Assembly (NCBI RefSeq): GCF_032854445.1 | Contig: NC_088306.1 | Span: forward strand, 19,935,764-19,999,763 | Reading direction: 5' to 3' | Length of the DNA: 64,000 bases | Source: Liolophura sinensis | Taxonomy: Eukaryota > Mollusca > Polyplacophora > Chitonida > Chitonidae | Shown here: one piece after another, positions 12,801-23,687 of the stretch | Numbering within the stretch: position 1 is the first letter of the stretch | Layout of the letters: each line of letters begins with the position of its first letter | Program-made: the position numbers and the translations under genes | Notes under the pieces: generated by a model | Told to the model about the DNA's origin: nothing | The model's input: only the letters and a program-made list of their open reading frames with translations | Database searches by the model: none

Positions 12801-15800
12801 TGTTCTACGTGATACTTATATGGCATATATAAGGTTTACGGACTGGATTAGAGCGCCTGTAGGCGAGGCTAAGCCTAAACAAACCTACGTGAGTCGCACA
12901 TGACCCAAACGTCATGCCTGTCTGGTGGTGACAGTGATGTAATGCAAGTGGAGAGAGCGGCACAGTGGTTTATTGCACAAAGTGAGCAATAAGCAACCTG
13001 TCTGCGCATAAACCTGCATCACAAACGACTACGTACGCGTACAGCTTATAGGCCCGAGTAACTTTGGCTGGGAAAGGCGTCCCGTTTAGATAGAGAAACA
13101 AGCGAATCATGACAAGACTAGGGCTGCTACGACAACGTGAGTATAATGTAGGGTCAAATGTCAAAACTGTTATTACCTAATATAGGCCTAGAACCAATAT
13201 CACGCAGCCTACTATGCCTGCAGTGAAGCCCATGGCCCGTTTGCACAAAGACAGTGTGGCTACCATGGAATTGCGTTTACAACTGATTGTAAAAATACGT
13301 TACGCCGCTTGCACAAAGGGCTTGTAAGTCGATTGTAAATTTTTGACGTTACAATCGCCACAGTAGGCCAAATGTGTGTAAATGGCCAATATACCATTGG
13401 TCATTAAGTTTTCTTGCCTTCATTTTCAAAAGAGTTCTACATCATAATGGCAACATCTTTTTGACATAATTACATTGCAAGTCTTTGCAAACCCAACTGA
13501 AAAGTATTAACTAACAGTCTACCCGAAGCAAGTATTTGTACTTAGCCTTAATTGTGGGAGATTGTAAAAGCCCCTTCGTGCAACAGGATGTTGATTGTAA
13601 GCTAAGGCTACGATCGAGATCTTAGTGATTTACAATCAACTTAGGCTTACAAGTCCTTTGTGCAAGCAGTCCCATGGCCGATTCACCGGCCCCGATAGCA
13701 CAGCTGGTAGAGCGTCCGCTTAGGGAACGGTAGATCCAGGGTCAATCCTGGGTCGAGTCACACCTAAGACATTTAAAGAGGAAGTTGTAACTTCCTCGCA
13801 TGGCGTTCAGCACGAAGAGGAAATTGCAACAACTGGTTGACCTGTATCAGTACAGGTCCGGGGCGGCTTACTTGCCTTCCGTAAGTCATCTCAATGAAGC
13901 AGCACTAGATAAAAGAGCGGGGAAATCCGTCCTGCAACAGGGAGGCACATAACATGCACTCTACAGATTCCTTCGTCGTCATATGGCCGAAAAATTGTTA
14001 AGTACGACGTTAAACCCCAAGCACTCATTCACTCACCCATGGCCGATTCAGCAAATCAAAATTTAAAACATCAATATAATTTGTAATTTATGGCTCCATG
14101 TGTTAAAATTGTGATACATGAATATTTGCCTTAACACACCTCTTGTAAAAGTGTTCCCAATTACAACTGAAATCCCATTTAAATCCCATTTGAATCGCAT
14201 TTCAAATTTTGACATACGTCAAATCTGGCTTTGTGAAACTGATCCTAGATTTTACGCTCTCTTCTCCCGGCAACATCAGTCTCTGCCATCCCCTCTAAAT
14301 CTACGCTACACCCACGCCGGCGTCTGTTTGTCGACATATGAAGTAAACGTAAACCTCAGTAACAAGTACACGTGTTTGTGTGCTACGCGCGTGGCCATCT
14401 GTCTCCATTCGTGTAGAATTCTGAAGAGAGCGGTCAATGAAATCTGGGGATGTATTTAGTTCTTCTATACCTGGGTAGTATTTGAAACGAGCACCTTGAG
14501 TGACAGGTGTTGCACACTGGACACAGAACGGGCCTTCGCCATTATTCGTGTCTGTGGGGATTTAGCCTGCTAGAGGTTCAAGAGAGCCCAGTTCGAATGA
14601 TGACGCTGTATATAGGATCAGGGGCTTGTTTTACTTTATTTATCTGATTGGTGTTTTAAGCCGTTCTCAAGAATATTTCACTTATATGACAGCGGCCAGC
14701 GTTATGGTAGGACAAAACCTGGCAGAGCCCGGGGGAAACCCACGGCCAGCCGCAGGTCGCTGGCAAACCTTGAAACATACAACCGGAGAGGAAGCCAGCA
14801 TGGGTTGGACTTGAACTCACAGCGACCGCATTAATGAGACGATCCTGGGTCATTGAACCGTGCCGGCATGCTAACCTCCTCGGCCATGGAGGCCCCCAGG
14901 ATCCCGTTTTACAATACTTTCACAAGGCTGTGTTAAACTGGAGCATGCACTTACGGCCTACTATAAGATAACATATCTCTTTACTTCACGCTTTAATAGA
15001 AGTGACGACAGTCGCACGTTACGACTAGCCTACTTCCTCCTGCAACTCAAGGCCGGTGTCTAGGTCATTTTACAAAATGATCTCTAATTTGCATAAAACT
15101 TGCCCAATAACTTTGTAGTCATGATATGAGATAAACCTGATCAACACAGACTGCTCACACTGGCGCTTGGCATTTTGACCCAGGCTATGTTGGATTTTAT
15201 ATTTTAATAAATATATGCAAGATTGTGCAAAATAGCCCATTAGAAATATTTCATTTGGAGAGAGATCTTCAATAAGTATCTTGTTTGATGTGTATCGACA
15301 GAAAAGTGAATTCTATTTGCATTTTTTTGAAATTTAATTAAATGAAAAATTTTAGAAAATTTATAAAATAGTGACTTGTAAATGTCCATAATTATTATCT
15401 CCTTGACTATTCTCATTAACGACTGATAATTTCAAAATGTTTAAACATTTCTCTAATAGTATGTAAAAGCTGAAAGCATAATCATTATGGATTCTGCTGG
15501 GCAAATCCAAATGAAATCTGCAAGGAAATAGATGACAATTAAATACACGAGTTACTCCCCTTGAATGATGCACACTTCATTAAACGACTGTCGATAAGTT
15601 ATGTACGTGTGCCCTACTTACTTTTATGTTCGATGTATAAATCACTATGTGTTCCATCCACCAAAATTAATTTAGAAAACTCATTTAATCCGATATTCTG
15701 AAGGGGATGGGGTAGGCTAATTGTGAAGTGCGATCATTACAAAATAAAGATATACTTACAATTTAGCAAGGTAAACCTTTATTTTTTTTCAATAAATGAC

Positions 15801-17204
15801 TCTGTTTTAAGACTCGAGCTCGACCTTGCGGTGTCAACAGCGGGGATTCCCCGAAGCTATAGACACAGATGACACCTGATGGCCTGGCCAGGCTCCACGT
15901 GCCTTGAGCTGCTGGAGTCGTAAAACGGGACCTTGTAGAGATGAAGCGAGGGGACGTAGGGAAGAAGAGAAGCAGCAAGATGTGCGTGTTTTCCATGTTT
16001 TTTCCGTTTTTACCTGACATGACCATGATTCTATATGAATGAATGCTAGGCGTTTAACGTCGTACTGAACAATTTTTCAGTCATATGATGACCAGCAATC
16101 ATATACTGTGTCTTCACGTGGCGAGAGTTCATGTCGACAAAGTGCTGCCTACACTGAAGTATCATGCCGAAGACACCAGACATGACACCCCCATCAAGTC
16201 ACATTATACTAACCTTTTAGTGCTGAGCGCCAAGCGAAGCAGCAACAAGTACCATTTTTAAGGTCTTTGGTATGACCTGACCGGACTTCCGGACTTCGAG
16301 GCAGATGTTCTAACCATTAGGCCACGAAGGGATCCCATGATTTTGTAAAATTACCGATGATACTCACTTGAAAGGACAATTTTTTTCACTTACGTTCTGT
16401 ATACCAGGAAGTTAAACAAACCAACTTCTGAACATCCGCTTTGCGCATGGCGGAGGTGATAGCTTTCATAGACTCGTTGTACAAGGTAACTTTGGAGAAA
16501 ATAGAAATGCCAGTGGCGCCTAAAGCAGAGAAAATGGCGTCACATCCGGTGAGGTGAGGTACGAGCTCCTCCTCGTTAAACACGTCCACTTTGATAACCT
16601 GTTAAGGAAACAGAAGGTATAAGTATCAATATACAAATAGTATCCTGTACACACGAAGGAATCCTGTACCAATTGTTGCACACTTCTTATAGCGCATGAG
16701 CAAATTTTGTAACGAAATCATGAACAACACCGAGAGGTCACTGAGGTCACGGTGATAAAGCAGGGAGTGATGTCAGGAACAAGGAAACAATCCGCCTCAA
16801 CCTATATTCTATAATACTTTATATTTCATCTGAAGTACGTGTCTGTACAACATGATTCTGACCAAAACCTGAAACAAATTTGATTGATGAATGCTCAATA
16901 AATAGATCCCCTCGAGGACAAAAGTGATGAGGCTGTGCGTTTCACAGACTCCACAGGTCAGGCTCGTCTACCGGTAGGGTTGGTGTAAAGCGAGCGTAGA
17001 GAGCGGCACATGCGCTGTAAGGCGTATGCTTTCGTTGTTACGGCCAAGGCTTTAAGTCAAAAGGTTCGTCAGGCGCCTGTTAATGGTCAGTGGTTTACTC
17101 TATGCACTCCGGTTTACTCCTGGCATTCCAGTTTCCTCCACCTATAAATATGAACGGCGTCATATTTAAGTGAAAAATTCTTGAACACCCAGCATTAGAC
17201 ACCC

Positions 17205-17236
<32 letters not shown>

Positions 17237-18424
17237 GTCAGTCATGAATGGGTCGTCGCGGACACAAATGTCGAAAGGGACAATGGATCATTCACCGATT
17301 CCGCCCAGAAGCCCATTCTACAAACCGTGTGGAAATTTGCGCAAAGCGTGACTGTCATGGTATAACACAAACCGAAATGTAGCTCTAAGATTGGTTGGCC
17401 ATGTTCCCAGCATAAATTCCACATTAACACTGTATTTGTGAAAGCTACGCTGGGAAGAATGACACAGATGTCAGATCTAACTGAAATGATATGTTGCTAA
17501 TTTTACAAGTATTGCAACAGGGTCAGGTCCTCCAGTACCTTCTCTCACTCTTAAATCCTCTTAAATGTCAACAATTTCAAAGTCATACAGCATTTTAAAA
17601 GCTGTGAAGTTTGACTGCAGACATCTTAAAACGTTACGCCGCCTAATGACTACACGTTTGCAGGATGCAACGTATTATGTTAGATTACTAGATTTTTAAC
17701 ATTTATATTTATTTGTTTATTTATTCGATTGGTATTTTACGCCGTATTCAAGAATATTTCACTTATACGACGGCGGCCAGCATTATGCCTGTAGGAAGCC
17801 GGACAGAGCCCGGCGGAAACCCACGACCATCTGCAGGTTGCTGCAGACCTTCCCACGTACGGCCGGACATGAAGCTTTACCATTTATAAATCGAAGCGCA
17901 ATACCTAAGTGTGTTAATTTGACATTTGCATGTATTTTGTTAAATTACACTATTGTTTAACCATTTTGTTAAAAAGTAAATTTTTAGCACTTTAGAAAAT
18001 GTTACCAAAACTATATAGAACATTTCAGTCTTTAGAGTAAAGAAACCAGCGTTTGCTATTACCATGTATATGTATACGGGCTCTAAGTGCACAGATAGCA
18101 TCAAATGGTTCTAGTTGTACTTTAGACAATACCCAAACACATGTTCTCCCTTAAAGGCCATTTTCCGCCTACCTGTAATTTTTCATTTTCAGTTGTTATT
18201 TTCTTTGGGTTTCTGACGAATGCCACCACCTCTAGTCCTCTCTCCAAACACTCTGCTAGAAGAAGTTGTCCTGTGGGTCCACTCGCCCCGAACACTCCAA
18301 CCTTAATGGGCACTGGGCTGATGCTCGATTCCACCTTCTTCTTGAATTTCTTGAATATTTTCCCTGTTATTAGGAACGTGGACGACCCGCTACTTTTGGC
18401 GGGTTTTTCCGAGTTAACTGCCAT
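9891..18424 (-). CDS. NAD(P)-binding reductase-like protein (BLVRB/NmrA type)
   Basis: Four coding exons on the minus strand join in phase to give 253 residues: 18173-18424, 16394-16598, 10408-10572 and 9891-10030. The start ATG at 18424 has a perfect GCCACCATGG context. Residues 39-84 carry a Rossmann beta strand and the dinucleotide-binding loop GASGPTG (46-52), then VRNPKK (70-75), whose basic residues suit NADP. The middle and C-terminal exons (ALGATG, LTSWYTEPGE, YTIVRPAML, GKIGRHDVAKF) follow the order of the flavin reductase/biliverdin reductase B and NAD(P)H-binding (PF13460) families. It is probably a soluble NADPH-dependent oxidoreductase or redox sensor. Residues 1-38 are an extra N-terminal extension with a lysine-rich patch (KIFKKFKKK) absent from short vertebrate BLVRB. 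Introns hold several SINEs, including a large inverted repeat in intron 2 (11248-12814). The exact substrate cannot be told from sequence. Confidence 0.85.
11230..11259. repeat. Perfect 30-bp palindrome
   Basis: A 15-bp arm (TTCTACGTGATAATT) is followed directly by its exact reverse complement, with no spacer. It lies at the outer edge of the left arm of the 11248-12814 inverted repeat. Confidence 0.95.
11431..11668 (+). mobile_element. SINE-A copy (left arm of inverted repeat)
   Basis: Nearly full-length from the GCTAGCGCAGGGTAATGACC head segment to CTTGAGTACGGAGTAGAGCA and an AATAAA-type end. Confidence 0.85.
11707..11955 (-). mobile_element. SINE-B copy, partial
   Basis: On the reverse strand. 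The tail end reads GAGTGAGTGCTTGGGGTTTA on the plus strand, then GTCATATGACGACGAAGGAA and the body. The tRNA-like head is not recognisable. Confidence 0.75.
12020..12300. repeat. Dispersed repeat fragment (possible family D)
   Basis: Contains CACCAGTGGTGAGGCCAAA and an ATTGATGAATTCAGAC segment, which recur in diverged form at about 26090-26290 and 16870-16930. Boundaries are uncertain. Confidence 0.35.
12398..12640 (-). mobile_element. SINE-A copy (right arm of inverted repeat)
   Basis: Reverse complement of the SINE-A at 11431-11668, with a few substitutions. The plus strand reads TTTATTTGATTGGTGTTCTA into the body. Confidence 0.85.
13308..13668. mobile_element. Candidate MITE with ~35-40 bp terminal inverted repeats
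   Basis: The left end has GCTTGCACAAAGGGCTTGTA then GATTGTAAAT. The right end, read in reverse complement, has GCTTGCACAAAGGACTTGTA then GATTGTAAAT after a small insertion. The interior has no coding potential. Size and structure fit a non-autonomous DNA transposon, although the target-site duplication is not clear. Confidence 0.6.
13686..14035 (+). mobile_element. SINE-B, full length, with 15-bp target-site duplication
   Basis: The element is bounded by a perfect 15-bp direct repeat, CCCATGGCCGATTCA (13671-13685 and 14036-14050). It starts CCGGCCCCGATAGCACAGCT, a tRNA-like head with GGTAGAGCGTCC as A-box region and GGGTCAATCCTGG near the B box. It ends ACGTTAAACCCCAAGCACTC with CATTCACTCA. 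The intact duplication marks a fairly young retrotransposition and fixes the ends of this family. Confidence 0.93.
14633..14896 (-). mobile_element. SINE-A, full length
   Basis: A complete copy from the ATTT tail through to the tRNA-like head, which on the plus strand ends CTCCTCGGCCATGGAGGCCC. Contains CTTGAACTCACAGCGACCGC, the reverse complement of the B-box region. Confidence 0.88.
16040..16335 (-). mobile_element. SINE with B-type tail and a different tRNA head (family E)
   Basis: In sense orientation it begins GGGATCCCTTCGTGGCCTAA, with TGGTTAGAACATCTGCCTCG, which strongly resembles a tRNA A-box arm. The body has CATACCAAAGACCTT and CTTCGCTTGGCGCTCAGCAC. It ends with the same tail as SINE-B: CATATGACTGAAAAATTGTT and CAGTACGACGTTAAAC. 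The same body occurs at 54250-54585. Confidence 0.75.
16690..16930 (-). repeat. Unclassified dispersed repeat (family D), copy 2
   Basis: The reverse complement follows 5200-5500 in order and sequence, including TTTTGGTCAGAATCATG, TACTTCAGATGAAAT and GAGGCGGATTGTTTCC. Lies in intron 1 of the BLVRB-like gene. Confidence 0.5.
17203..17244. repeat. (CAAT)n microsatellite
   Basis: About nine tandem CAAT units followed by two CAGT variants. Confidence 0.9.
17707..17872 (-). mobile_element. SINE-A copy, 5' truncated
   Basis: Reads TTTATTCGATTGGTATTTTA, ACGCCGTATTCAAGAATATT and on to CTTCCCACGTACGGCCGG. Confidence 0.85.
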
Positions 18425-18919
18425 GGTGGCGCGTGACTTGTGTAATTCACGAAACACGTTCAAAATGCCGCAGACGCATTGCGCTAGTCTGGGTTTCAGG
18501 TCTCAGATTTGGAGCGCGTAGGTCAAGAGATCCTTTCAGATCAATGTCCTACGCTGGAAGTCAATAATGCAAATTTAGCTCGTGAACTTCACAGTGAGAT
18601 TTTCACAGCCCGATAAAGTTTACATCGATTCTTGTTTTAACAAAGAAGCAGTCGGCAGAGATGTGCTGTCCCTTGATTTTCGATTTTGCTCAAAATAGAG
18701 GACATGACAACATGTTGCACGCACACAAAATGCGTGCGTTGATAGCGTACTATACAGGTAGGCCAGTCCCTGTAACTCATCCACTTTGTCTTCTTAACAG
18801 AATAAAAGGGCGACGTAATAGTTGAAACAAAGTGAACCCGAAAGTTGTTCTGTGAAAGCAGATAAGAGGCCAGATGAAAACATGGGAGAAGGAAAACTTT
18901 TAAAATCAAGGAAAGGAAT

Positions 18920-19145
18920 TTGATTGGTGTTTTACGCCGTACTCAAGAATATTTCACTTATACGACGGCAGCCAGCATGGTGGGAGGAAACCGGGCAGAG
19001 GCCATCAGCAGGTTGCTGACAGAAATTCCCACTTACGGCCGGAGAGGAAGCCAGCATGACCTGAACTTGAACTCACAGCGACCGCATTGGTGAGAGACTC
19101 CTGGGTCATTACGCTGTGCTAGCGCGCTAACCAACTGAGCCACGG
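18920..19145 (-). mobile_element. SINE-A copy, near full length
   Basis: From TTTGATTGGTGTTTTACGCC to the tRNA-like head, which on the plus strand ends GCGCGCTAACCAACTGAGCC. Confidence 0.88.
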
Positions 19146-19336
19146 TGTATTGTTATTCTTATACAGCTTGGTGTCAGAATCAAAATCATGCTAAGTTTTC
19201 GTATCAAACTAATTTTAACTAGTAAGTTTGTATTTGTATCGTAAGTTTCGTAATGGTTCCAATTGTTCAGCAGTAATTGTATCGTACTTTTCATTAAATT
19301 TAGGCGTGATTGTGTTAAAGGTGACAATTAATCATA

Positions 19337-19585
19337 ATTTATTTATCTATTTGACTGGAGTTTGACTCAAGAATATTTCACTTATACAATGGCGCCCAGC
19401 ACTCTGGTGGGAGGTAACCTGGTAAAGCCCGGGAAAATTCAGGACCATCTACAGGCTGATAGCAGACCTTCCAATAACAGCTGGAGAGGAAGCCATCATA
19501 AGCTGGACCTGAACTAACAGCGACCGCATTGGTGAGAGGCATTGCGCCTCGCTGGCGTGATAACCACCTCGGCCATGGAGGTCCT
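19337..19585 (-). mobile_element. SINE-A copy, diverged
   Basis: Keeps TTTATTTATCTATTTGACTG, CAAGAATATTTCACTTATAC and the head end CCACCTCGGCCATGGAGGTC. Several internal substitutions and small deletions. Confidence 0.82.
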
Positions 19586-19671
19586 TTAATCTTAACGTGT
19601 GTTTTTTTTTTTAACTAACTAATATAACAAACGGTATATGTATCGTAATTTAAATATAAATGTCAATATTT

Positions 19672-19728
19672 GTGATCCCGTCGTGTGGTCCCGTCATATG
19701 ATTCCGTCGTGTGATCCCGTCATGGAAA
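19672..19728. repeat. Short 14-15 bp tandem repeat
   Basis: Four units of TGATCCCGTCGTG/TGGTCCCGTCATA type in a row. Confidence 0.8.
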
Positions 19729-20478
19729 GAAGGCATTTGATGGATACAGAGCCAATTTTTCTGACATAGAGCACTTTATACCACTGCCATTATTTCAAAC
19801 AACACAAATTATCTAAAATAACTGCGCTGACACATATCGACCTCCGATTCGGTCATTTCGTATATGCTTTTGGCTAAGTGTAGCTCTTTCTCTCAGACAA
19901 TAGGCTTGGAAATTGCACCATGCCAATTATATATAAACTGCATGTCAACTGGTAGTCGCGACAGGCCGTCTCCTGTCTCGAGGTCATCGGCCTTAATTGT
20001 ACTGCATTAAACTGATCCTGCATATTGTTATCTTTAGTAGAATCTCCCCACGATTAAGTTTCACCCCTGTACACTTATACTTATTACCCTAAAGGTTCAA
20101 CAGGTTGAGCCCTGAACGAGTTTACTCAAGGCTGATTAAAGTCTATGCAGTATTTTATGTATATATACGTTCTAAACAGGTTTATGAAATACGAAAGCTG
20201 TAAAATTCAGAGTTGGAAAAGGCTTACTGAAAACCTTTGAAGACAAACCTTCCATAAATTTAGGCTTGTAGAGTTAGAGACAGACTTTGGAGACGCAGAA
20301 ACTGGTTGGCACGGCTTGTTGCTAATGAAATCAATGCAATTGCTTTGAAGGTAAGATTTTAAGCTGTTTTGGTTGATTTTTGTTCAGTTTTTTCTGATGG
20401 ACTTCTTTGCATACTTCTGCGCGTTTTCATTGTTTATTGATCTATCAATTATTAAAGTAACTATGGGTTGCTCGGCAG

Positions 20479-20672
20479 GCGACTCCGTGGCCGAGAGGGT
20501 TAGCATGCCAGCGCGAAGCTCATGCTGGATTCCTCTCCGGCCGTATGTGGGAAGGCCCGACAGGAACCTGTGGATGGTCGTGGGTTTCCCCCGGGCTCTG
20601 CCCGGTTTCCTCCCACCATAATGCTGGCCGCCGTCGTATAAGTGAGATATTCTTGAGTACGGCGTAAAAAGC
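20479..20672 (+). mobile_element. SINE-A copy with internal deletion
   Basis: Begins CGACTCCGTGGCCGAGAGGG with TTAGCATGCCAGCGCG, then jumps to CTCATGCTGGATTCCTCTCC. About 60 bp around the B box are missing. Ends TTGAGTACGGCGTAAAA. Confidence 0.85.
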
Positions 20673-21602
20673 ATTAGAACTTAAATACGTAACTTATTGT
20701 AGTCAATTCCCTTACTATCAATTTAACCTTACTATGGCATATCATCTCTGAAACCTTGTATTATTAAGAAATAATTTCCTTAAAACGACTGCATGTGTCC
20801 CATGCCATATGTAAGTTTCTTTGGTACAAGTCATTCACTTTGTGGATTAGTTCTGTTTTGCGCAATGGCATCGTTTATGAATAAGGACAAATGCCTTGAT
20901 TGACGGATCTTCCTACCACCAAGGCTAACGCTTGCTATAGGTTTTGTAATCACCCTTGCTTTACTGTACATATAAAAAGTCTTCAGGAACTCTTTCGATG
21001 GCCATTGGCATTGCGATCCGCATACTTCCGCCAGGGCATTCATAGAGAATCATTGATCACCCCTTGTAAATCTGTATTTCCTTGTTTGGAAGCTAATGCA
21101 TTACCAGTATTCCTTGACACAGCATTATGCAATAGCAGTAAGGAGTGCTATGAAACGAACAGGCTGCAGAAAGTCACTGTACTATCAGGCATTACCGGTG
21201 GTAGCGAAAGAGGCCGAACTGCCGACTGCTGTAGCCTATGTTGACGTTGTTTCGCCACTGATTTCTATCCAGCCTAGTTTGCCTTTCAATGACCACTCAC
21301 TCCTCTCGATAACCTTTAACATGTCAGTGTACAGAAAGTAATATTTTGCGCTATCATTTCCACGTCTAGTGTGAAATAAATTTAGACCTACTTCATACCC
21401 CGCAACCTCCTTACCACAGCCACATGTCATGTTGTTTTGAATTCCTGTCAATGTCAATAACTGAATTGATGAAATGAAGATGAAGTTGACGTTGAAAAGG
21501 TTACTATGTTTGTTAAAGGACAGATTTTTGTTTATATAAAGTCATTCATTTACGACGTCACATTACTCGTATTTTCAGGTATAAAAAGATTCCAGCGAAA
21601 TC

Positions 21603-22343
21603 ATGGTGACGTCGGAAGTTCTGCTGTACGCGGTGTTGTTCGTCTTGGCGTCTGAGGCGAAAACCGTTGCTATGAACACAGCGCCGCCCTCTGGTACACA
21701 AAAACACCAGCAAAATGGCACTGTTAACTCAGGTCGGTGTTCACTGCTTTACAGTTCTTTTTATTTAAGCCATCAGTGCGTTATCCCAAGTTCACCAAGC
21801 TGACAATATGCATGGCCTGTGAACAGCATCCGAACATGAAAAAGAGCACAGTCAACAGTCAACTTGACATGTTGATATCTATAGTTATATAGCTATTAGA
21901 TATATAGCTCTTCGGAGTTCAGCCGGCAAGCCAAGACAAAATGGTTAGAAATACTGCACCGACCAATTACATGCATTGCTGACTGCGGACTGCCCGAATT
22001 CTTGAGTTTGACAGCTTTGAATATTGAGCAATCTACTTGTTCTCCAAGATCGGATAACAAAGCCATGTATATGATTTTAGGTATGGTTCATTTCACTTTA
22101 ATATCAAGATTGTCGCTCCTTTCCACAGGTTTTGATCCGGCTCCTTCCGCTACATACATCGTCGGCCCCGGGATCCTCGCCCTCAGGGTCCCCGCCCCCG
22201 GGATCCCTGCTTACGTGTCCGGGCCGCAGAGAAGAGTAGCTGGAATACATGCCGTCGCCTGGGGGAAAATCTGTGCTCAAAAAACCATCCTTGTGCAGGC
22301 GCCCTGTACCCATCTACCATCGCCGACCTCGGCCGTGGTATAA
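21603..22343 (+). CDS. Putative small secreted protein, two exons
   Basis: Exon 1 (21603-21732) and exon 2 (22129-22343) join in phase across a GT-AG intron (CAG/GTCGGT to TTTCCACAG) to encode 114 residues. Exon 1 starts with a plausible signal peptide (MVTSEVLLYAVLFVLASEAK). The mature part is rich in Pro, Ala and Gly, with short repeats such as GPGILALRVPAPGIPAY and few Cys. No known domain was recognised. A TATATAAA near 21533 or a TATAAAAA near 21582 could be core promoter elements. Support is limited to the signal peptide, matched splice phase and a sharp fall in AT content over exon 2. It could be a chance open frame. Confidence 0.42.
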
Positions 22344-22437
22344 ACCTGATTCGGAAAAGTCTTACTGGAGTAAGAGGAAGACTTAAGGTCACCGTGTGAT
22401 TTCAACAGGGCCTGCTTATACGACACCTTACACCTTA

Positions 22438-22570
22438 CGACACGTACGAACGAAACGCCAGTTAACATTACGAACGAAACGCCAGTTAACATTACGAACG
22501 AAACGCCAGTTAACATTACGAACGAAGCCTTGTTAACGTTACCAACGAAACACTGTTAAGCTTGCAAACA
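22438..22570. repeat. 24-bp tandem repeat
   Basis: Three near-perfect units containing CGAAACGCCAGTTAACATTA followed by two or three decayed ones. Lies about 95 bp downstream of the putative small secreted-protein stop codon. Confidence 0.9.
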
Positions 22571-23415
22571 AAACACTGTGTTACGAGAAATTTATCGTCA
22601 TTAGAACCTATCCCTAAGGCGTTTATCGTGGTAGTTACGTGCTTGTGACGCTAACAGCGCTTCAAGCATGCTGACCCTAAACTCTTGATTTGATGAACTG
22701 AATGAGTTAGGCCTTCTTTGAAAATCAGTTTTACTCAACCAGTGAAATTTTGATGACTGTAAGATTTCAAAGTTGCACAAGATCAAAGAAGGTTTTTTTG
22801 TTTCATGATATCTTCTAAGGCTAACATCATCTAGCAAAAAAAGTAAATCGAACTTTCATATATCAAAGTGTGGCAAACAGATAACAGTGTGTTTTGGTTA
22901 CCAGATTATCACTGGTCAGATATTTCTCGCTTTTGAAATCTAAAAAGGGCTTTACCGTGGCACCTTTCCAACACATGCAACGCTTGGTTCTGCGTGTACA
23001 CATTTATACGATGTCGAATGAACGTCAGCAACTAGTAACAAGGAATCATCATAACACACTCTTATCCCAGCCAATCAAGTAATAAAGCCAATCACGTGAT
23101 ATGCTTGTCCTTCCCATTAACTGTATAGCGTCTATTTTCCAAATTAAGTGCAATTTGCGGGCACAGTGGACTAAATCACGGGCCCCTTTATTAAACTAAT
23201 GACCGTATGAATGAAAGTGTATGGCTTAACGCCTGTTACGGTGACCTTATTTAACAACCTCTGCTAGATGTGAACTCATAAGCATGTTGTAACATCCTAC
23301 TTCTGCCTGAAGATTCCAGTCAAAACTTTAATGAAGACAAACACGTGATTTAGCTTGTCCATAACAACACTTTGTACCAAAGTTTGTATTCCACGGTTAT
23401 AATGTCAAGTAAGTT

Positions 23416-23687
23416 TTATTTATTTATTTATTTGATTATTTATTTTACGCCGTACTCAAGAATATTTCACTTATACAATGGCGGCCAGCATTATGGTGGG
23501 TGGAAACCGCGCAAAGCCCGGGGGGAAACCCATGACCAACCGCAGGTTGCTGGCAGACCGTCCCACGTACGGCCGGAGAGGAAGCCAGCATGAGCTGGAC
23601 TTGAACTCACAGCGACCGCATTGGTGAGAGGCTCCTGGGTCATTACGCTGAGCTAGGGCGCTAACCAACTGAGCCACGGAGGCCCCC
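23416..23687 (-). mobile_element. SINE-A, full length
   Basis: Complete from the (TTTA)n tail to the tRNA-like head, which on the plus strand ends CTAACCAACTGAGCCACGGA. One of the best preserved copies. Confidence 0.9.

Larger units (their letters stand above)
11248..12814. repeat. Large inverted repeat with ~420-bp arms
   Basis: The left arm (11248-11667) and right arm (about 12398-12814) are near-identical reverse complements. Each contains a SINE-A copy plus about 180 bp of the same flanking DNA, including TTTGAATCTTTGGAAAATAT and CAGAACATTGCAAAATCTTC. The inner 730 bp holds a SINE-B remnant and other repeat DNA. Because flanking unique DNA is included, this is an inverted segmental duplication and not two independent SINE insertions. 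It lies inside intron 2 of the BLVRB-like gene. Confidence 0.88.
18430..21600. other. Intergenic region between BLVRB-like gene and small secreted-protein gene
   Basis: Contains three SINE-A copies (18920, 19337, 20479) and a short 14-15 bp repeat (19672-19728). No exon with recognisable similarity was found, and the remaining sequence looks unique and non-coding. The BLVRB-like promoter should lie just right of 18424, but no TATA box is evident. Confidence 0.5.

Noticed and set aside
13686-13760. tRNA gene-like sequence at SINE heads (also 16290-16335 and 23640-23687)
   Set aside because: The A- and B-box-like segments are the 5' parts of SINEs. The cloverleaf is degenerate and the sequence continues into SINE body and tail.
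18141-18521. A 126-codon plus-strand open frame
   Set aside because: It is the antisense shadow of exon 1 of the BLVRB-like gene, whose phase, splice sites and motif content are far better supported.
22104-22392. Minus-strand frames over the GC-rich patch
   Set aside because: They lack a signal peptide or matched splice sites. The plus-strand two-exon model explains the patch better.
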